64,000 bases of DNA, taken from assembly GCA_016744595.1 (NCBI GenBank), contig JADGEB010000001.1, positions 62,001 to 126,000 of the forward strand, read 5' to 3'. A model generated the notes under the pieces. It saw only the letters and a list, made by a program, of their open reading frames with translations, did not search any database and was not told the origin of the DNA. The stretch comes from Desulfuromusa sp. (GTDB lineage Bacteria > Desulfobacterota > Desulfuromonadia > Desulfuromonadales > Geopsychrobacteraceae). This document shows, piece by piece, positions 55,266-63,023 of the stretch. How positions within the stretch are numbered: the stretch's first letter is position 1; every line of letters starts with the position of its first letter. The position numbers and the translations under genes are program-made.

Positions 55266-55397
55266 AGCCGCTACACCGCTACAAACCAGTCTGCCCCTGG
55301 GCTTGCAGGGATTCTAACCGCTACAAAGAACATAGTATGTAGCGGTTAGAATCCCTGTAAGTGTGCATAAAAACTGACATGTAGCGGTGTAGCGGCT
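55266..55397. other. Nested inverted-repeat/iteron region, candidate replication origin
   Basis: Six copies of the octamer TGTAGCGG occur in 132 bp, three per strand. They form two perfect nested inverted repeats. The outer pair is AGCCGCTACACCGCTACA at 55266 with its complement at 55380 (18 bp). The inner pair is CAGGGATTCTAACCGCTACA at 55306 with its complement at 55338 (20 bp). The region lies immediately 3' of the primase/helicase-like gene. Iteron clusters beside the replication gene are typical origins of satellites and plasmids. A terminator or regulatory role is less likely because T-runs are absent. Confidence 0.65.
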
Positions 55398-55407
55398 TAA
55401 ATCCCCC

Positions 55408-57465
55408 CTAAGAAGCCTCTTTATAACGAGAGAGTATTTCTCGCAGCTTTTCCATCTCATATCCTTTTATTATTTTGTTATTCTCGTCTCTCATATTTTG
55501 GGTGTGAACTTTGTACGGGCGTAGCAGATTGGCCAGTTTGGTCTGAGTCAACATTTTCCCTCTGGAGTTCTCGCCCCAAGGACGCGCTTCGAGTGCGCAC
55601 AACCTTTTGACCAGATCAAATGATCCGATCATGTTAACTGAAACCATTTCCAGAACCTCACTAAGGTCTTGTAGCAACATGGTACTAATATCATCATTAC
55701 CCGTTGCGCAAAGTTGAATCGTACGCGCTGCATCCCTCCCCATAGGCTCACAGTCAGCTACCGCAGCAATGATAAGCAATGGTTTCCAGTTGTCCGCAGC
55801 ACGGTCATTGTTGGTATCGAGTTTTTCAGGATTGGCCAACTTCAACTCTTCAGTTTTGTCTTCCACAAAACGAAGTATCCGAGATCTGAGATCAACAAAT
55901 TCCGGTAAGTCTTCACCATTAACCTCGTGCCTGTCGACCCGCCTCCCTGTTGGCTTTCTCTCCATAGGGACAAGAATAGACCTATCCTGTATGGTTCCCG
56001 GCAACCTGCCGATCATCGCGACTATCTTAGGGCACCATGTGCTGAAGCTCCGTGGCTCATTATCATCACCTGCACAGCGAATAATGACTGCGGTTTTTTT
56101 CGTATGACCGCTATTGAGAACCCCACGGAGTTCTTCATTCTCTGCGATAACCGTGTCCAGTTCATCGATGAGAAGGCAAGGTTTTACTGCTTCGATAACC
56201 CTGTACACCGCAGCAGTCGAAATACCAGAGGAGGGGAGTGGTCGACGGCAAAGGCACGATAGTGTCTCAAGTGTAGTGGTCTTGCCACAGCGTTTTTCTG
56301 GTGATGTGAGGGCTACCATTGGGAGGAGATGGAAAATGTCGTAGCAGTAGGAGAGGATCGTCCATAGTGCGAGGGCTTCTGCACTGCCCGCAGGCAAGAC
56401 AGAATATTTATTGAAAGTTGATACCAGATCTTTGACCAGTTGGGCCCCGTCTACTGGATTTGGCCACGGTTCTTCTTCCGGGAAGGTGATCTTTTGACCA
56501 CCAGTTTCAGGCTCTTCTTTGACTCTGAGTCGTTTCACCTCTGTATCGAGGTCACGAACTCCAACACCAAGCTTTTCGGCTTCAGCTTTTTTGATCTTTG
56601 CATATTGAAAGGGGGGCATGTCTGCCAGTAACTGAATAGTTTTTTGCTGCTCAAACTCAACTAGTCTGCACCCGATGGGGTTCTGCCGACTGCTTAGTGC
56701 TGATCTGATTTTGGATTCAAGATCACAGATCTCCCAAGGCGGATCACAGTGGTCGTTCCATTCGAGCAAAATCATCAGCGCTGTCTCCGGATCCAGTCCA
56801 TGGTCAAGGCAGATGTTTGCTGCCTGCAAGGTTCTGTTGTCGCCTCCTTGACCTTCAACCGCAATTCCAAGCTCTTTCAATACTTCCTTAACTCGCTCCT
56901 GATTCTTTTCAGAAACGTCATATCTGGCTTGTGAGGGAGGAATATTTTCTACGCTGTTACTACCCTCTAAAACCTTACAGGACATGGTAGTCAGGACTCG
57001 GATAGCACCCACATATTTTCGTAAGTAAGTTCCTTTGTCCGTCTGGCTGCCGATACCGACGATGTACTTGTTGCCAGTTAAGATGTCGATTCCCGGGTAT
57101 TCAGGCAGTGATTTTTTAAATTTACCTGTGAATTCAGATGGCAGTTCAAAGATGTAGTGGAAACCATTATTTGGAGTGTTGGCATCTGGGTCATTACCAA
57201 GTTCAGGAATATGCTGTCTCAGTTTTGCCAATGACGCTTTGCCATCAACATTTCCATGCATATCCACATCAATGACTAGGTGCTTCACCCCAATGATGAC
57301 ACCATAATTCCCCCCTTGGCCGACATGCTCAGTCACTTCTTTTTCATTATCGTAGCTTGGCCAACCTTTAAGGTCGGCTTTCTTTGTCCCTTCCGGAATT
57401 GGGAAACATTTAAGCCCCGCAGTGTAAAAGCTTTTGATCTCGGTTTGTTTTGTTATCTTCATCAT
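55408..57465 (-). CDS. Bifunctional primase/polymerase with C-terminal P-loop (DUF3631-like) domain
   Basis: 685-residue replication protein. Residues 10-170 carry the prim-pol N-terminal domain: GLKCFPIPEGTKKADLKGWP, the acidic pair VIDVDMHG, and NNGFHYIFELP, then GIDILTGNKYIVGIGSQT. A helical linker follows. Near residue 395 a P-loop ATPase domain begins (TSPEKRCGKTTTLETL, Walker A) with LLIDELDTVI (Walker B) and then SILVPMERKPTGRRVDR. The C-terminal part resembles DUF3631. It lies next to the iteron region and probably initiates element replication. Confidence 0.85.
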   Translation of the reverse strand: MMKITKQTEIKSFYTAGLKCFPIPEGTKKADLKGWPSYDNEKEVTEHVGQGGNYGVIIGVKHLVIDVDMHGNVDGKASLAKLRQHIPELGNDPDANTPNNGFHYIFELPSEFTGKFKKSLPEYPGIDILTGNKYIVGIGSQTDKGTYLRKYVGAIRVLTTMSCKVLEGSNSVENIPPSQARYDVSEKNQERVKEVLKELGIAVEGQGGDNRTLQAANICLDHGLDPETALMILLEWNDHCDPPWEICDLESKIRSALSSRQNPIGCRLVEFEQQKTIQLLADMPPFQYAKIKKAEAEKLGVGVRDLDTEVKRLRVKEEPETGGQKITFPEEEPWPNPVDGAQLVKDLVSTFNKYSVLPAGSAEALALWTILSYCYDIFHLLPMVALTSPEKRCGKTTTLETLSCLCRRPLPSSGISTAAVYRVIEAVKPCLLIDELDTVIAENEELRGVLNSGHTKKTAVIIRCAGDDNEPRSFSTWCPKIVAMIGRLPGTIQDRSILVPMERKPTGRRVDRHEVNGEDLPEFVDLRSRILRFVEDKTEELKLANPEKLDTNNDRAADNWKPLLIIAAVADCEPMGRDAARTIQLCATGNDDISTMLLQDLSEVLEMVSVNMIGSFDLVKRLCALEARPWGENSRGKMLTQTKLANLLRPYKVHTQNMRDENNKIIKGYEMEKLREILSRYKEAS

Positions 57466-57466
57466 T

Positions 57467-57943
57467 TTATTTACCCTGACACCCGGTGTTTAACCCACTC
57501 ATTTCCTCCACGCTCTCACAACCGTCGTGATGATTTTTTTGGTTGTTCTCATGCCAACGTAATACAGAAACCTTTTCGGCTTTTATTGCAGCAGTATGTA
57601 ATTTTTGAGCGATATCACTAACAATCCCTGGTATTGTTTCTGTCACTAAGCCGCTAAGAACGCCTTGAACATAAGGACAGTACAAATCCCACATTGGTGG
57701 CTTGTCCAGCAACTGGAACCTACTGAGGCGCAAACTGTAGGCCGGAGTTTTACCATTCATCATTTCAACAAGTTCAGGTGAAATAGGTTCAACTAAACCA
57801 ATAAATTTTAAATCCTCGCTGCCATCATTCGGCTCAGAATAGATGATATTTTTTGTAGTAAGAGAGCTCACCATGTCTCGAGCAATATTTTCTAGCATCC
57901 GTTCAAGGTCATCGCGGAAGTCTTTTCCGTTAAAGTATCCCAT
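57467..57943 (-). CDS. Hypothetical protein of the replication module
   Basis: 158-residue soluble protein that I do not recognise. The N-terminal half is helical and acidic (KDFRDDLERMLENIARDMVS) and the C terminus is His/Asn-rich with Cys (NNQKNHHDGCESVEEMSGLN). Its start overlaps the AlpA stop by 1 bp (TAATG) and its stop lies 1 bp before the primase start, so all three are translationally coupled. Confidence 0.65.
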   Translation of the reverse strand: MGYFNGKDFRDDLERMLENIARDMVSSLTTKNIIYSEPNDGSEDLKFIGLVEPISPELVEMMNGKTPAYSLRLSRFQLLDKPPMWDLYCPYVQGVLSGLVTETIPGIVSDIAQKLHTAAIKAEKVSVLRWHENNQKNHHDGCESVEEMSGLNTGCQGK

Positions 57944-58161
57944 TATTTATCCTCCCCATTATTTGCTTGAGCAATTTGTTCATTCACCCAGTGATTGATA
58001 GATTCAGAACTCCAGGCAACTGTTCTGCTGCCACAAATGGGAATGTTGCGGGGAAACGTACCTTCTTGAATCATCCGATAGATAAGGCTGCGGCTCATGC
58101 CCGTTCTACGTTTGACTTCTGGGAGACGGAGCAGGATTGGTGTAGCTTTCTGTGTTTGCAT
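57943..58161 (-). CDS. AlpA-family phage transcriptional regulator
   Basis: 72-residue winged-helix DNA-binding protein. The start at 58161 is chosen because ggagg lies 5 bp upstream. The AlpA pattern is ILLRLPEVKRRTGMSRSLIY, then IQEGTFPRNIPICGSRTVAW and SINHWVNEQIA. In P4-like elements and cryptic prophages AlpA activates the integrase or acts as excisionase. Here it precedes the primase operon. Confidence 0.9.
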   Translation of the reverse strand: MQTQKATPILLRLPEVKRRTGMSRSLIYRMIQEGTFPRNIPICGSRTVAWSSESINHWVNEQIAQANNGEDK

Positions 58162-58260
58162 GTGTTCCTCCATGAGTGAGTTATGCCCTTGTGGGCTGTT
58201 CATGGACATCTAAACATTGTCTTAATTGTTAGGACGCAAGGGGAAAGTAGAAGAATTTTT

Positions 58261-58292
58261 AAAAAAAATAACGTCACGATATCGTGACGTTA
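58261..58292 (-). terminator. Terminator after the integrase transcript
   Basis: A perfect 24-bp palindrome (58269-58292, centre CGATATCG) is followed on the minus strand by eight Ts. It ends transcripts arriving from the 206-residue gene. Being fully palindromic it could also bind a dimeric regulator. A further inverted repeat, TGTCCTA-N4-TAGGACA, lies at 58317-58334. Confidence 0.6.
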
Positions 58293-58362
58293 ACTTGTTT
58301 TTGGAGCAACTTTTTTTGTCCTATAGGTAGGACATTTGAGTGAATTGGCAGGCCGGTGGCGT

Positions 58363-58983
58363 TTAACTGTTGTCCGCATCTTTCAGCAGGCGCCCGATTC
58401 TTTTCTGTTTAGTGCCTTTTTCCGTTGATCCTGCTTCACAAGGGTACATAAGATCAAATGCATCTGCCTGTTTAAGTCCAAAGCGTTTAACAAGATTGGC
58501 GGATATTTTCTGTTTGCTTGTTTTCGGGCTCTCATTTACGACATACTTTTTAGCAGCTTCAAGGTTTTTTATTTGCAGTGCCAATATCCATTCTTGGGGA
58601 GTTTGCCCTGCTAAAAGCAGATCTCCAACGTCTTCTCTTTTGATAAGTAACTGTTTTAGCAACAGCGTATTGCGTACCTCTGGCGGTACCGGCGCTACAT
58701 TAGGGCCGCAAAACCTATAGGGTTCACTACTTAAAAGTTCGCTGCGATGCTCACAATCATTCGGGCAACTGTCTGCCTCCCACAAGCCGCAATCTGTCGA
58801 AAGGACATGATCAGGGTTTGTAAAGAATTGTGCAGCGGTATATCTGTAAAGTTCATAATCAGGGTTCCCAAAACAGTCTGGAACGTAGAGAGTTAAGTTC
58901 CCACTCATGACAAACTTCTGGAGTTCTGTAAGGCTAATATCAAGCTCTTCTGCTGCTTCCTGTGGCGACAGATATTCTTTCAA
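58363..58983 (-). CDS. Hypothetical protein with N-terminal HTH-like segment
   Basis: 206-residue protein. The first 30 residues (YLSPQEAAEELDISLTELQKFVMSG) resemble an excisionase-like helix-turn-helix. The middle contains a CGLWEADSCPNDCEH cysteine cluster and a C near FCGPN, possibly metal-binding. The C-terminal third is basic. It lies 12 bp after the integrase gene on the same strand, so it is probably co-expressed. Its function is unknown. Confidence 0.65.
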   Translation of the reverse strand: MKEYLSPQEAAEELDISLTELQKFVMSGNLTLYVPDCFGNPDYELYRYTAAQFFTNPDHVLSTDCGLWEADSCPNDCEHRSELLSSEPYRFCGPNVAPVPPEVRNTLLLKQLLIKREDVGDLLLAGQTPQEWILALQIKNLEAAKKYVVNESPKTSKQKISANLVKRFGLKQADAFDLMYPCEAGSTEKGTKQKRIGRLLKDADNS

Positions 58984-58995
58984 TTTTCCCTCCGA

Positions 58996-60234
58996 TCATT
59001 GAGTGGCTCTGATAGGGATCACCTTGCCCTCGGTATCTGCAGCAAGGCGGTCAAGATAGTCAGCCCATGTCTGCATCATCTTACGCCGCTGTTCTAAATG
59101 TTTGGTTCTGTTGTAGGCACGACCGAGAGGATCTTTGACAAGGTGGGCAAGTTGCTGCTCTGCATATTCAACCTTAATCCCAAGTTGTTCATCGGTTAGG
59201 GTTCTAAATGTAGCCCTCCACCCGTGGGAGGTCATTTCATCTTTGGCAATACCAAGACGCCGTAAGGCAGCATTCAGGGTGTTGTCGCTTAGAGGTCGAG
59301 CTGTAGATCGTGTTGAGGGAAATACGTAACGCCCTTGGCCGGTCAGTGGACGAATATTTTTTAAAATCTCAATTGCCTGTCCGGACAATGGAACTATGTG
59401 AGAGGTTTTCATTTTCATCTTACCCGCTGGGATGTTCCATGTCGCAGTGTCGAGGTCAATTTCTTGCCATTCCATATGGCGCAATTCTCCCGGTCTGGTA
59501 ACAACAAGTGGGAGTAAAAGCAGTGCGACTTTGACAACCGCCGAGCCATCATAAGTTTTTAGAATTCTGAGAAGTTCACCAACTTTGCGGGGCTCAATAA
59601 TGGCAGGACGGTGCGTGCGGTCAACGGGTTTAAGTGCTCCCCGCAGATCGGTCGTTAAGTCTCGCTCAGCCATGCCGCAGGCAACACCATAACGGAGAAT
59701 CTGTGAAATGATGGTGCGTGTTCGGTGGGCAGACTCGATTACGCCACGTTCTTCCATAGGACGCAGAACCTTTTCAAGGATAAGTTTTGGTGTAAGTTCT
59801 GTAATGGGGGTAGAACCGATTGGGGGTAGAACATCAAGAACAAGGCGTCTTTCGATCATCTTCTTGGTTTTCTCTGCTAGGTCGGTACGCTTACTGAGCC
59901 ATTCTTTAGCAAGTGAAGTAAAAGTGTTGGCCTGAGCATCACTGGCTTGTTGTTTGACAGTTTGGCGTTTTGCTGAGGGGTCAATGCCATTAGTTAGAAG
60001 TTCGCGTGCCTCTGTACGTTGATTGCGTGCAGCAGACAGGGAAACGTCAGGGTAAACACCAAAGGAAATCAGTTTTTCCTTGCCATTGATACGATACTTG
60101 AAGCGCCAACCTTTATTGCCGGTTTTGTCGATCAGTAGGAACAATCCACTGCCATCAAATAGCTTAACGGGCTTGTCCCCTGGCTTTGCGGCCTTTATTT
60201 CTTTTTCTGTCAGTGGGTGAGTTCTGCGTGCCAT
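58996..60234 (-). CDS. Tyrosine-type site-specific integrase
   Basis: 412-residue P4-type integrase. The N-terminal arm-binding domain (DUF4102, residues 1-90: LTEKEIKAAKPGDKPVKLFDG, GVYPDVSLSAARNQRTEARELL) is followed by a core-binding domain. The catalytic domain has Arg in VTRPGELRHMEW, Lys near GKMKMKTSHIVPLS, HGWRATFRT (His-x-x-Arg) and the nucleophile Tyr in GRAYNRTKHLEQRR. The gene lies about 185 bp from the tRNA-Leu 3' end, as usual for tRNA-targeting integrases. Confidence 0.96.
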   Translation of the reverse strand: MARRTHPLTEKEIKAAKPGDKPVKLFDGSGLFLLIDKTGNKGWRFKYRINGKEKLISFGVYPDVSLSAARNQRTEARELLTNGIDPSAKRQTVKQQASDAQANTFTSLAKEWLSKRTDLAEKTKKMIERRLVLDVLPPIGSTPITELTPKLILEKVLRPMEERGVIESAHRTRTIISQILRYGVACGMAERDLTTDLRGALKPVDRTHRPAIIEPRKVGELLRILKTYDGSAVVKVALLLLPLVVTRPGELRHMEWQEIDLDTATWNIPAGKMKMKTSHIVPLSGQAIEILKNIRPLTGQGRYVFPSTRSTARPLSDNTLNAALRRLGIAKDEMTSHGWRATFRTLTDEQLGIKVEYAEQQLAHLVKDPLGRAYNRTKHLEQRRKMMQTWADYLDRLAADTEGKVIPIRATQ

Positions 60235-60243
60235 AACATCTCC

Positions 60244-60299
60244 TTTAGGGGTAGGAGGTTGCCGTTCTTGGGGGTAGGTACCCTAAATGTACCCCTAAA
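60244..60299. promoter_or_regulatory. Arm-type integrase repeats near attR
   Basis: Copies of the TACCCCTAAA decamer lie at 60290 (exact) and 60279 (one C shorter) in direct orientation, and at 60244 inverted. They overlap the integrase upstream region, so the integrase may also repress its own promoter. Confidence 0.58.
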
Positions 60300-60381
60300 A
60301 AGTGTGGCTGTCAATGGAATTGATGGGAAGCTTATGGACTGTAGATAAAGAAAAGCCCTCTGTTTAAGCGGATTAGGCAAA

Positions 60382-60408
60382 GAAAAAGCCCCCGATTTCT
60401 CAGGGGCT
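60382..60408 (-). terminator. Terminator supplied by the element behind tRNA-Leu
   Basis: On the minus strand AGCCCC and GGGGCT enclose a 10-nt loop and are followed by TTTTC. It lies 12 bp after the tRNA-Leu 3' end and replaces the displaced terminator at 52849. Confidence 0.65.
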
Positions 60409-60415
60409 AATTTCA

Positions 60416-60442
60416 TTTTTGGTACCGAAGGCCGGAATCGAA
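60416..60442. repeat. attR (within tRNA-Leu 3' end)
   Basis: 27-bp sequence ending in the tRNA T-arm that is duplicated at 52888-52913 with one base missing. The tRNA gene remains intact on this side. Confidence 0.85.
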
Positions 60443-60505
60443 CCGGCACGGCCAGAAGCCATCGGTGTTTGAGACCGACGTGTCTACCAATTCCACCACT
60501 TCGGC
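60420..60505 (-). tRNA. tRNA-Leu (anticodon CAA)
   Basis: 86-nt gene including CCA. The acceptor stem is GCCGAAG with CTTCGGT. The anticodon stem TCGGT/ACCGA carries loop CTCAAAC, giving anticodon CAA. The long variable arm is typical of tRNA-Leu and the T-arm reads GGTTCGATTCC. Its 3' end is the integration site of the element. Confidence 0.95.
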
Positions 60506-60541
60506 TTGGGTTCGACGATTATATTGTTCCAGAACAGTTTG

Positions 60542-61375
60542 TCAAGCCTCTATCCGCATCCTGAGTGTTTTTAATAACGATTTCCAGTAATCGCCGCGGC
60601 TGAGAGCTTTTTCGTTGATACTTGCAACGGGTAAAATGTCGATGAGTGAGTTGGTCAGGAAGACTTCATCGGCTTGATGTAATCTGGCGATAGGTAAATT
60701 ACATTCAGTGACTAAAATCCCCAGTTCGGCAGCTGCTTTGATAACTTGTTGGCGAAGGATTCCATCAAGAACCAAGGTTCCTAGGGGTGGGGTTATCAGG
60801 CGATTGTCAAAGATTGCAAAAATGTTGCTGGTACTGCCTTCGAGAATATTCTGAGATGGATCGACAAACAAGGCTTCTCCGGCATTCGATTGGCGAGCAT
60901 AGTTGATAGCATAAAGACAATCAGCGTAATTACCTCGCTTGATTTGGGGGAGATGACTAACCGGGTTGGTGCGTTGGTTTGGTGCGATAACGCAAGTTGC
61001 GCCTATCTGTCGTTCATCATCGGTTAGCTCTGAATATTCCACTGCGGTGATAAGAAATTGACTTTGTTCTGGTGCAGGCCATGTCAAGCCTGAAAATTTA
61101 CCGCGGCTGAGAGTCAAACGAATCCGCGCAGCTGGGAATTTAAGTGCTGCAGCCATGTGCTGGAGAGAGGATTCGATCTTTTGCCGATCATATGGGTAAT
61201 TGAGCAATTCAGTCGACTGTTCTAGTCGATCAAGGTGCTGAGGGAGTAGCAGGATCTTTTGTTTTTTCGCTTTGAGGGTTTCAAATAAGGTGTCGCCAAA
61301 AAGAAAACCGCCATCGCTGATCGATATTGTGGCTTCTTCATGGGGGATAAACATTCCGTTGAGACAGGTCAGCAT
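60542..61375 (-). CDS. pabC: 4-amino-4-deoxychorismate lyase (class IV aminotransferase)
   Basis: 277-residue PLP enzyme that releases p-aminobenzoate and pyruvate for folate synthesis. The start at 61375 is chosen after ggagg; a longer frame lacks support. The family pattern is ISDGGFLFGDTLFETLKAK (residue 18) and PQIKRGNYADCLYA (PLP Lys, near 138). It continues EALFVDPSQNILEGSTSNIF (158) and VFLTNSLIDILPVASI. The coding region begins immediately after pabB, overlapping its last codons or 4 bp away. D-amino-acid or branched-chain aminotransferases are alternatives, but the pabB neighbour argues for PabC. Confidence 0.9.
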   Translation of the reverse strand: MLTCLNGMFIPHEEATISISDGGFLFGDTLFETLKAKKQKILLLPQHLDRLEQSTELLNYPYDRQKIESSLQHMAAALKFPAARIRLTLSRGKFSGLTWPAPEQSQFLITAVEYSELTDDERQIGATCVIAPNQRTNPVSHLPQIKRGNYADCLYAINYARQSNAGEALFVDPSQNILEGSTSNIFAIFDNRLITPPLGTLVLDGILRQQVIKAAAELGILVTECNLPIARLHQADEVFLTNSLIDILPVASINEKALSRGDYWKSLLKTLRMRIEA

Positions 61376-61379
61376 ATGT

Positions 61380-62747
61380 TCAGCCTCCAGAATTTTGTAA
61401 AAGAGTGCGCATCGCTTCCCCTTTGTGCAAACATTCCAGCCATTCACGTTCAGGGATTGAGTCGGCAACAATGCCAGCACCCGTCTGATAGGATATTTGG
61501 TTGCCTATTCGTTGGAAACTGCGAATCAGGATATTTAGATCCATATTGCCGCAGGCACTGATATAACCAGCACTACCAGTGTAGCTGCCACGCCCAACAG
61601 GTTCAAGCTCATCAATGATTTCCATACAGCGTTTTTTTGGAACACCAGTGATGGTACCACCAGGAAATGTTGCCTGCAGTAGATCAAATGGGCCACAATT
61701 GTGATTTAGTTTTCCGCGTACATTGGAGACAATGTGGGTGACGTGAGAATAGCGCTCTAGCACCATTAGTTCGTCAACTTCAACACTTCCCGCTTGGCAG
61801 ACCTTACCAAGATCATTCCTTTCCAGGTCGAGCAACATGATATGTTCGGCGCGTTCTTTTGGGTGACCAAGTAATTCTTCTTCTAGAAGTTGATCTTCTG
61901 GCAGGGTATAGCCGCGTGGTCGAGTTCCAGCAATCGGCCGGGTTTCTGCTAAACCTTCCTGCAATGAAACCAAACGTTCTGGAGAGCTGGAAATAATTGT
62001 TGTTTCCGGGAACGTCAGCAGACAGGCAAATGGTGACGGATTGATCTTGCGTAAGCGGCGGTAAAGTTCCGTCGAGGATCCTTCTACCACACCGTCAAAA
62101 CGACAGGAAAGATTGACTTGATAGACATCACCTGCAGCGATATATCTTTTGACTCGTTCAACCATGGAGATGAATTCTTCGCGAGCGATGATCGGTTTGG
62201 GCTGCTTTGTTGTCATCAGAGGTTGTGGTGGTAATGTTTGTTGTGATTCTATGATAGCAGATTCAAAATCTTCTAAATCGAGGTTCTGATCAAGTGTCGC
62301 GAGTGTCAGCATATTTGTTTGATGGTCGTACACTGCGGTGAGATCAACCCAGTATAAATGCAGATTTGCTACCTGTAGATCTCGTGAAGAGTTCTGTGGA
62401 AGATCTTCGATTTGGCTTGCCAGATCATAACCGAAATAGCCGAAGAAACCACCTGGGAATGGTGTTTCTGAGGTTGTAGCTACTGCTCTTTTTTGCAAAA
62501 TACGATCAAGGATAGCCAGTGGTTTTCCGGGGAGTTCTGTTGCCTTGTCTTGATCATAACGAAAAAGAGTTTTGTTCTGGAGTAGATAGCGTTCATGGTA
62601 GCGCAGTGGAATAATCGAGTAACGACCTGTTTTTGGCAGGCAATTCAGCGATTCAAGAAACCCTGGTCCCTCGGGACAGAAATGGAGATAGAGAGCTAAT
62701 GGGTCAAAATGTGGAAGGGGGAAGCTGTAGGTAGAAATAGCCATCAA
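61380..62747 (-). CDS. pabB: Aminodeoxychorismate synthase component I
   Basis: 455-residue chorismate-utilising enzyme. N-terminal residues form the Trp-binding-like barrel half (GGFFGYFGYDLASQIEDLP). The catalytic half has YIAAGDVYQVNLSCRFDG, SPERLVSL, AETRPIAGTRPRG, EHIMLLDLERNDLGKVCQAGSVEV and FPGGTITGVPKKRCMEIIDELEP. PabB is preferred over TrpE because pabC follows directly. Two adjacent ATG codons could be the start. Confidence 0.93.
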   Translation of the reverse strand: MMAISTYSFPLPHFDPLALYLHFCPEGPGFLESLNCLPKTGRYSIIPLRYHERYLLQNKTLFRYDQDKATELPGKPLAILDRILQKRAVATTSETPFPGGFFGYFGYDLASQIEDLPQNSSRDLQVANLHLYWVDLTAVYDHQTNMLTLATLDQNLDLEDFESAIIESQQTLPPQPLMTTKQPKPIIAREEFISMVERVKRYIAAGDVYQVNLSCRFDGVVEGSSTELYRRLRKINPSPFACLLTFPETTIISSSPERLVSLQEGLAETRPIAGTRPRGYTLPEDQLLEEELLGHPKERAEHIMLLDLERNDLGKVCQAGSVEVDELMVLERYSHVTHIVSNVRGKLNHNCGPFDLLQATFPGGTITGVPKKRCMEIIDELEPVGRGSYTGSAGYISACGNMDLNILIRSFQRIGNQISYQTGAGIVADSIPEREWLECLHKGEAMRTLLQNSGG

Positions 62748-62761
62748 TTAATACCCTTAAC

Positions 62762-62794
62762 AAAAAAAGGGTTAGCCGTTACCAGCTAACCCTT
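62762..62794 (-). terminator. Terminator after tRNA-Ala
   Basis: AAGGGTTAGC and GCTAACCCTT form a 10-bp stem with an 8-nt loop. On the minus strand the hairpin is followed by a run of seven Ts. It lies between tRNA-Ala and pabB. Confidence 0.82.
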
Positions 62795-62802
62795 GATTGT
62801 TT

Positions 62803-62878
62803 TGGTGGAGCTACGCGGGATCGAACCGCGGACCTTTTGACTGCCAGTCAAACGCTCTCCCAACTGAGCTACAGCCCC
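62803..62878 (-). tRNA. tRNA-Ala (anticodon GGC)
   Basis: 76-nt gene with encoded CCA. The D-arm is GCTCAGTTGGGAGAGC. The anticodon stem TTTGA/TCAAA carries loop CTGGCAG, giving anticodon GGC. The T-arm is GCGGTTCGATCCCGC. Confidence 0.95.
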
Positions 62879-63023
62879 TTATAGAGTGGGCGATTTATAA
62901 CAAAATCAAACTTCAGGTGTCAATAAAAATAAACAATCTATGTTGTTGTCCCTTTATTAAAAGTCGTGGTAAGCTTCCGTGCGAAAAATCTCAATATCTT
63001 CCATGATCTGCGAGAGGACGACT

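Larger units (their letters stand above)
52888..60442. mobile_element. 7.5-kb integrative element in tRNA-Leu (phage-satellite/P4-like)
   Basis: The element is bounded by a direct repeat of the tRNA-Leu 3' end: 52888-52913 and 60416-60442, identical except for one missing C. Reading from the tRNA side it encodes a tyrosine integrase, a 206-residue protein, an AlpA-type regulator, a 158-residue protein and a primase/polymerase-helicase-like protein. A nested inverted-repeat region, two exported proteins and a divergent DUF5681 gene follow. No capsid, tail, portal, relaxase or conjugation genes are present. The layout (integrase, AlpA, replication protein, candidate origin, cargo) resembles P4-like satellites. 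Confidence 0.85.
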
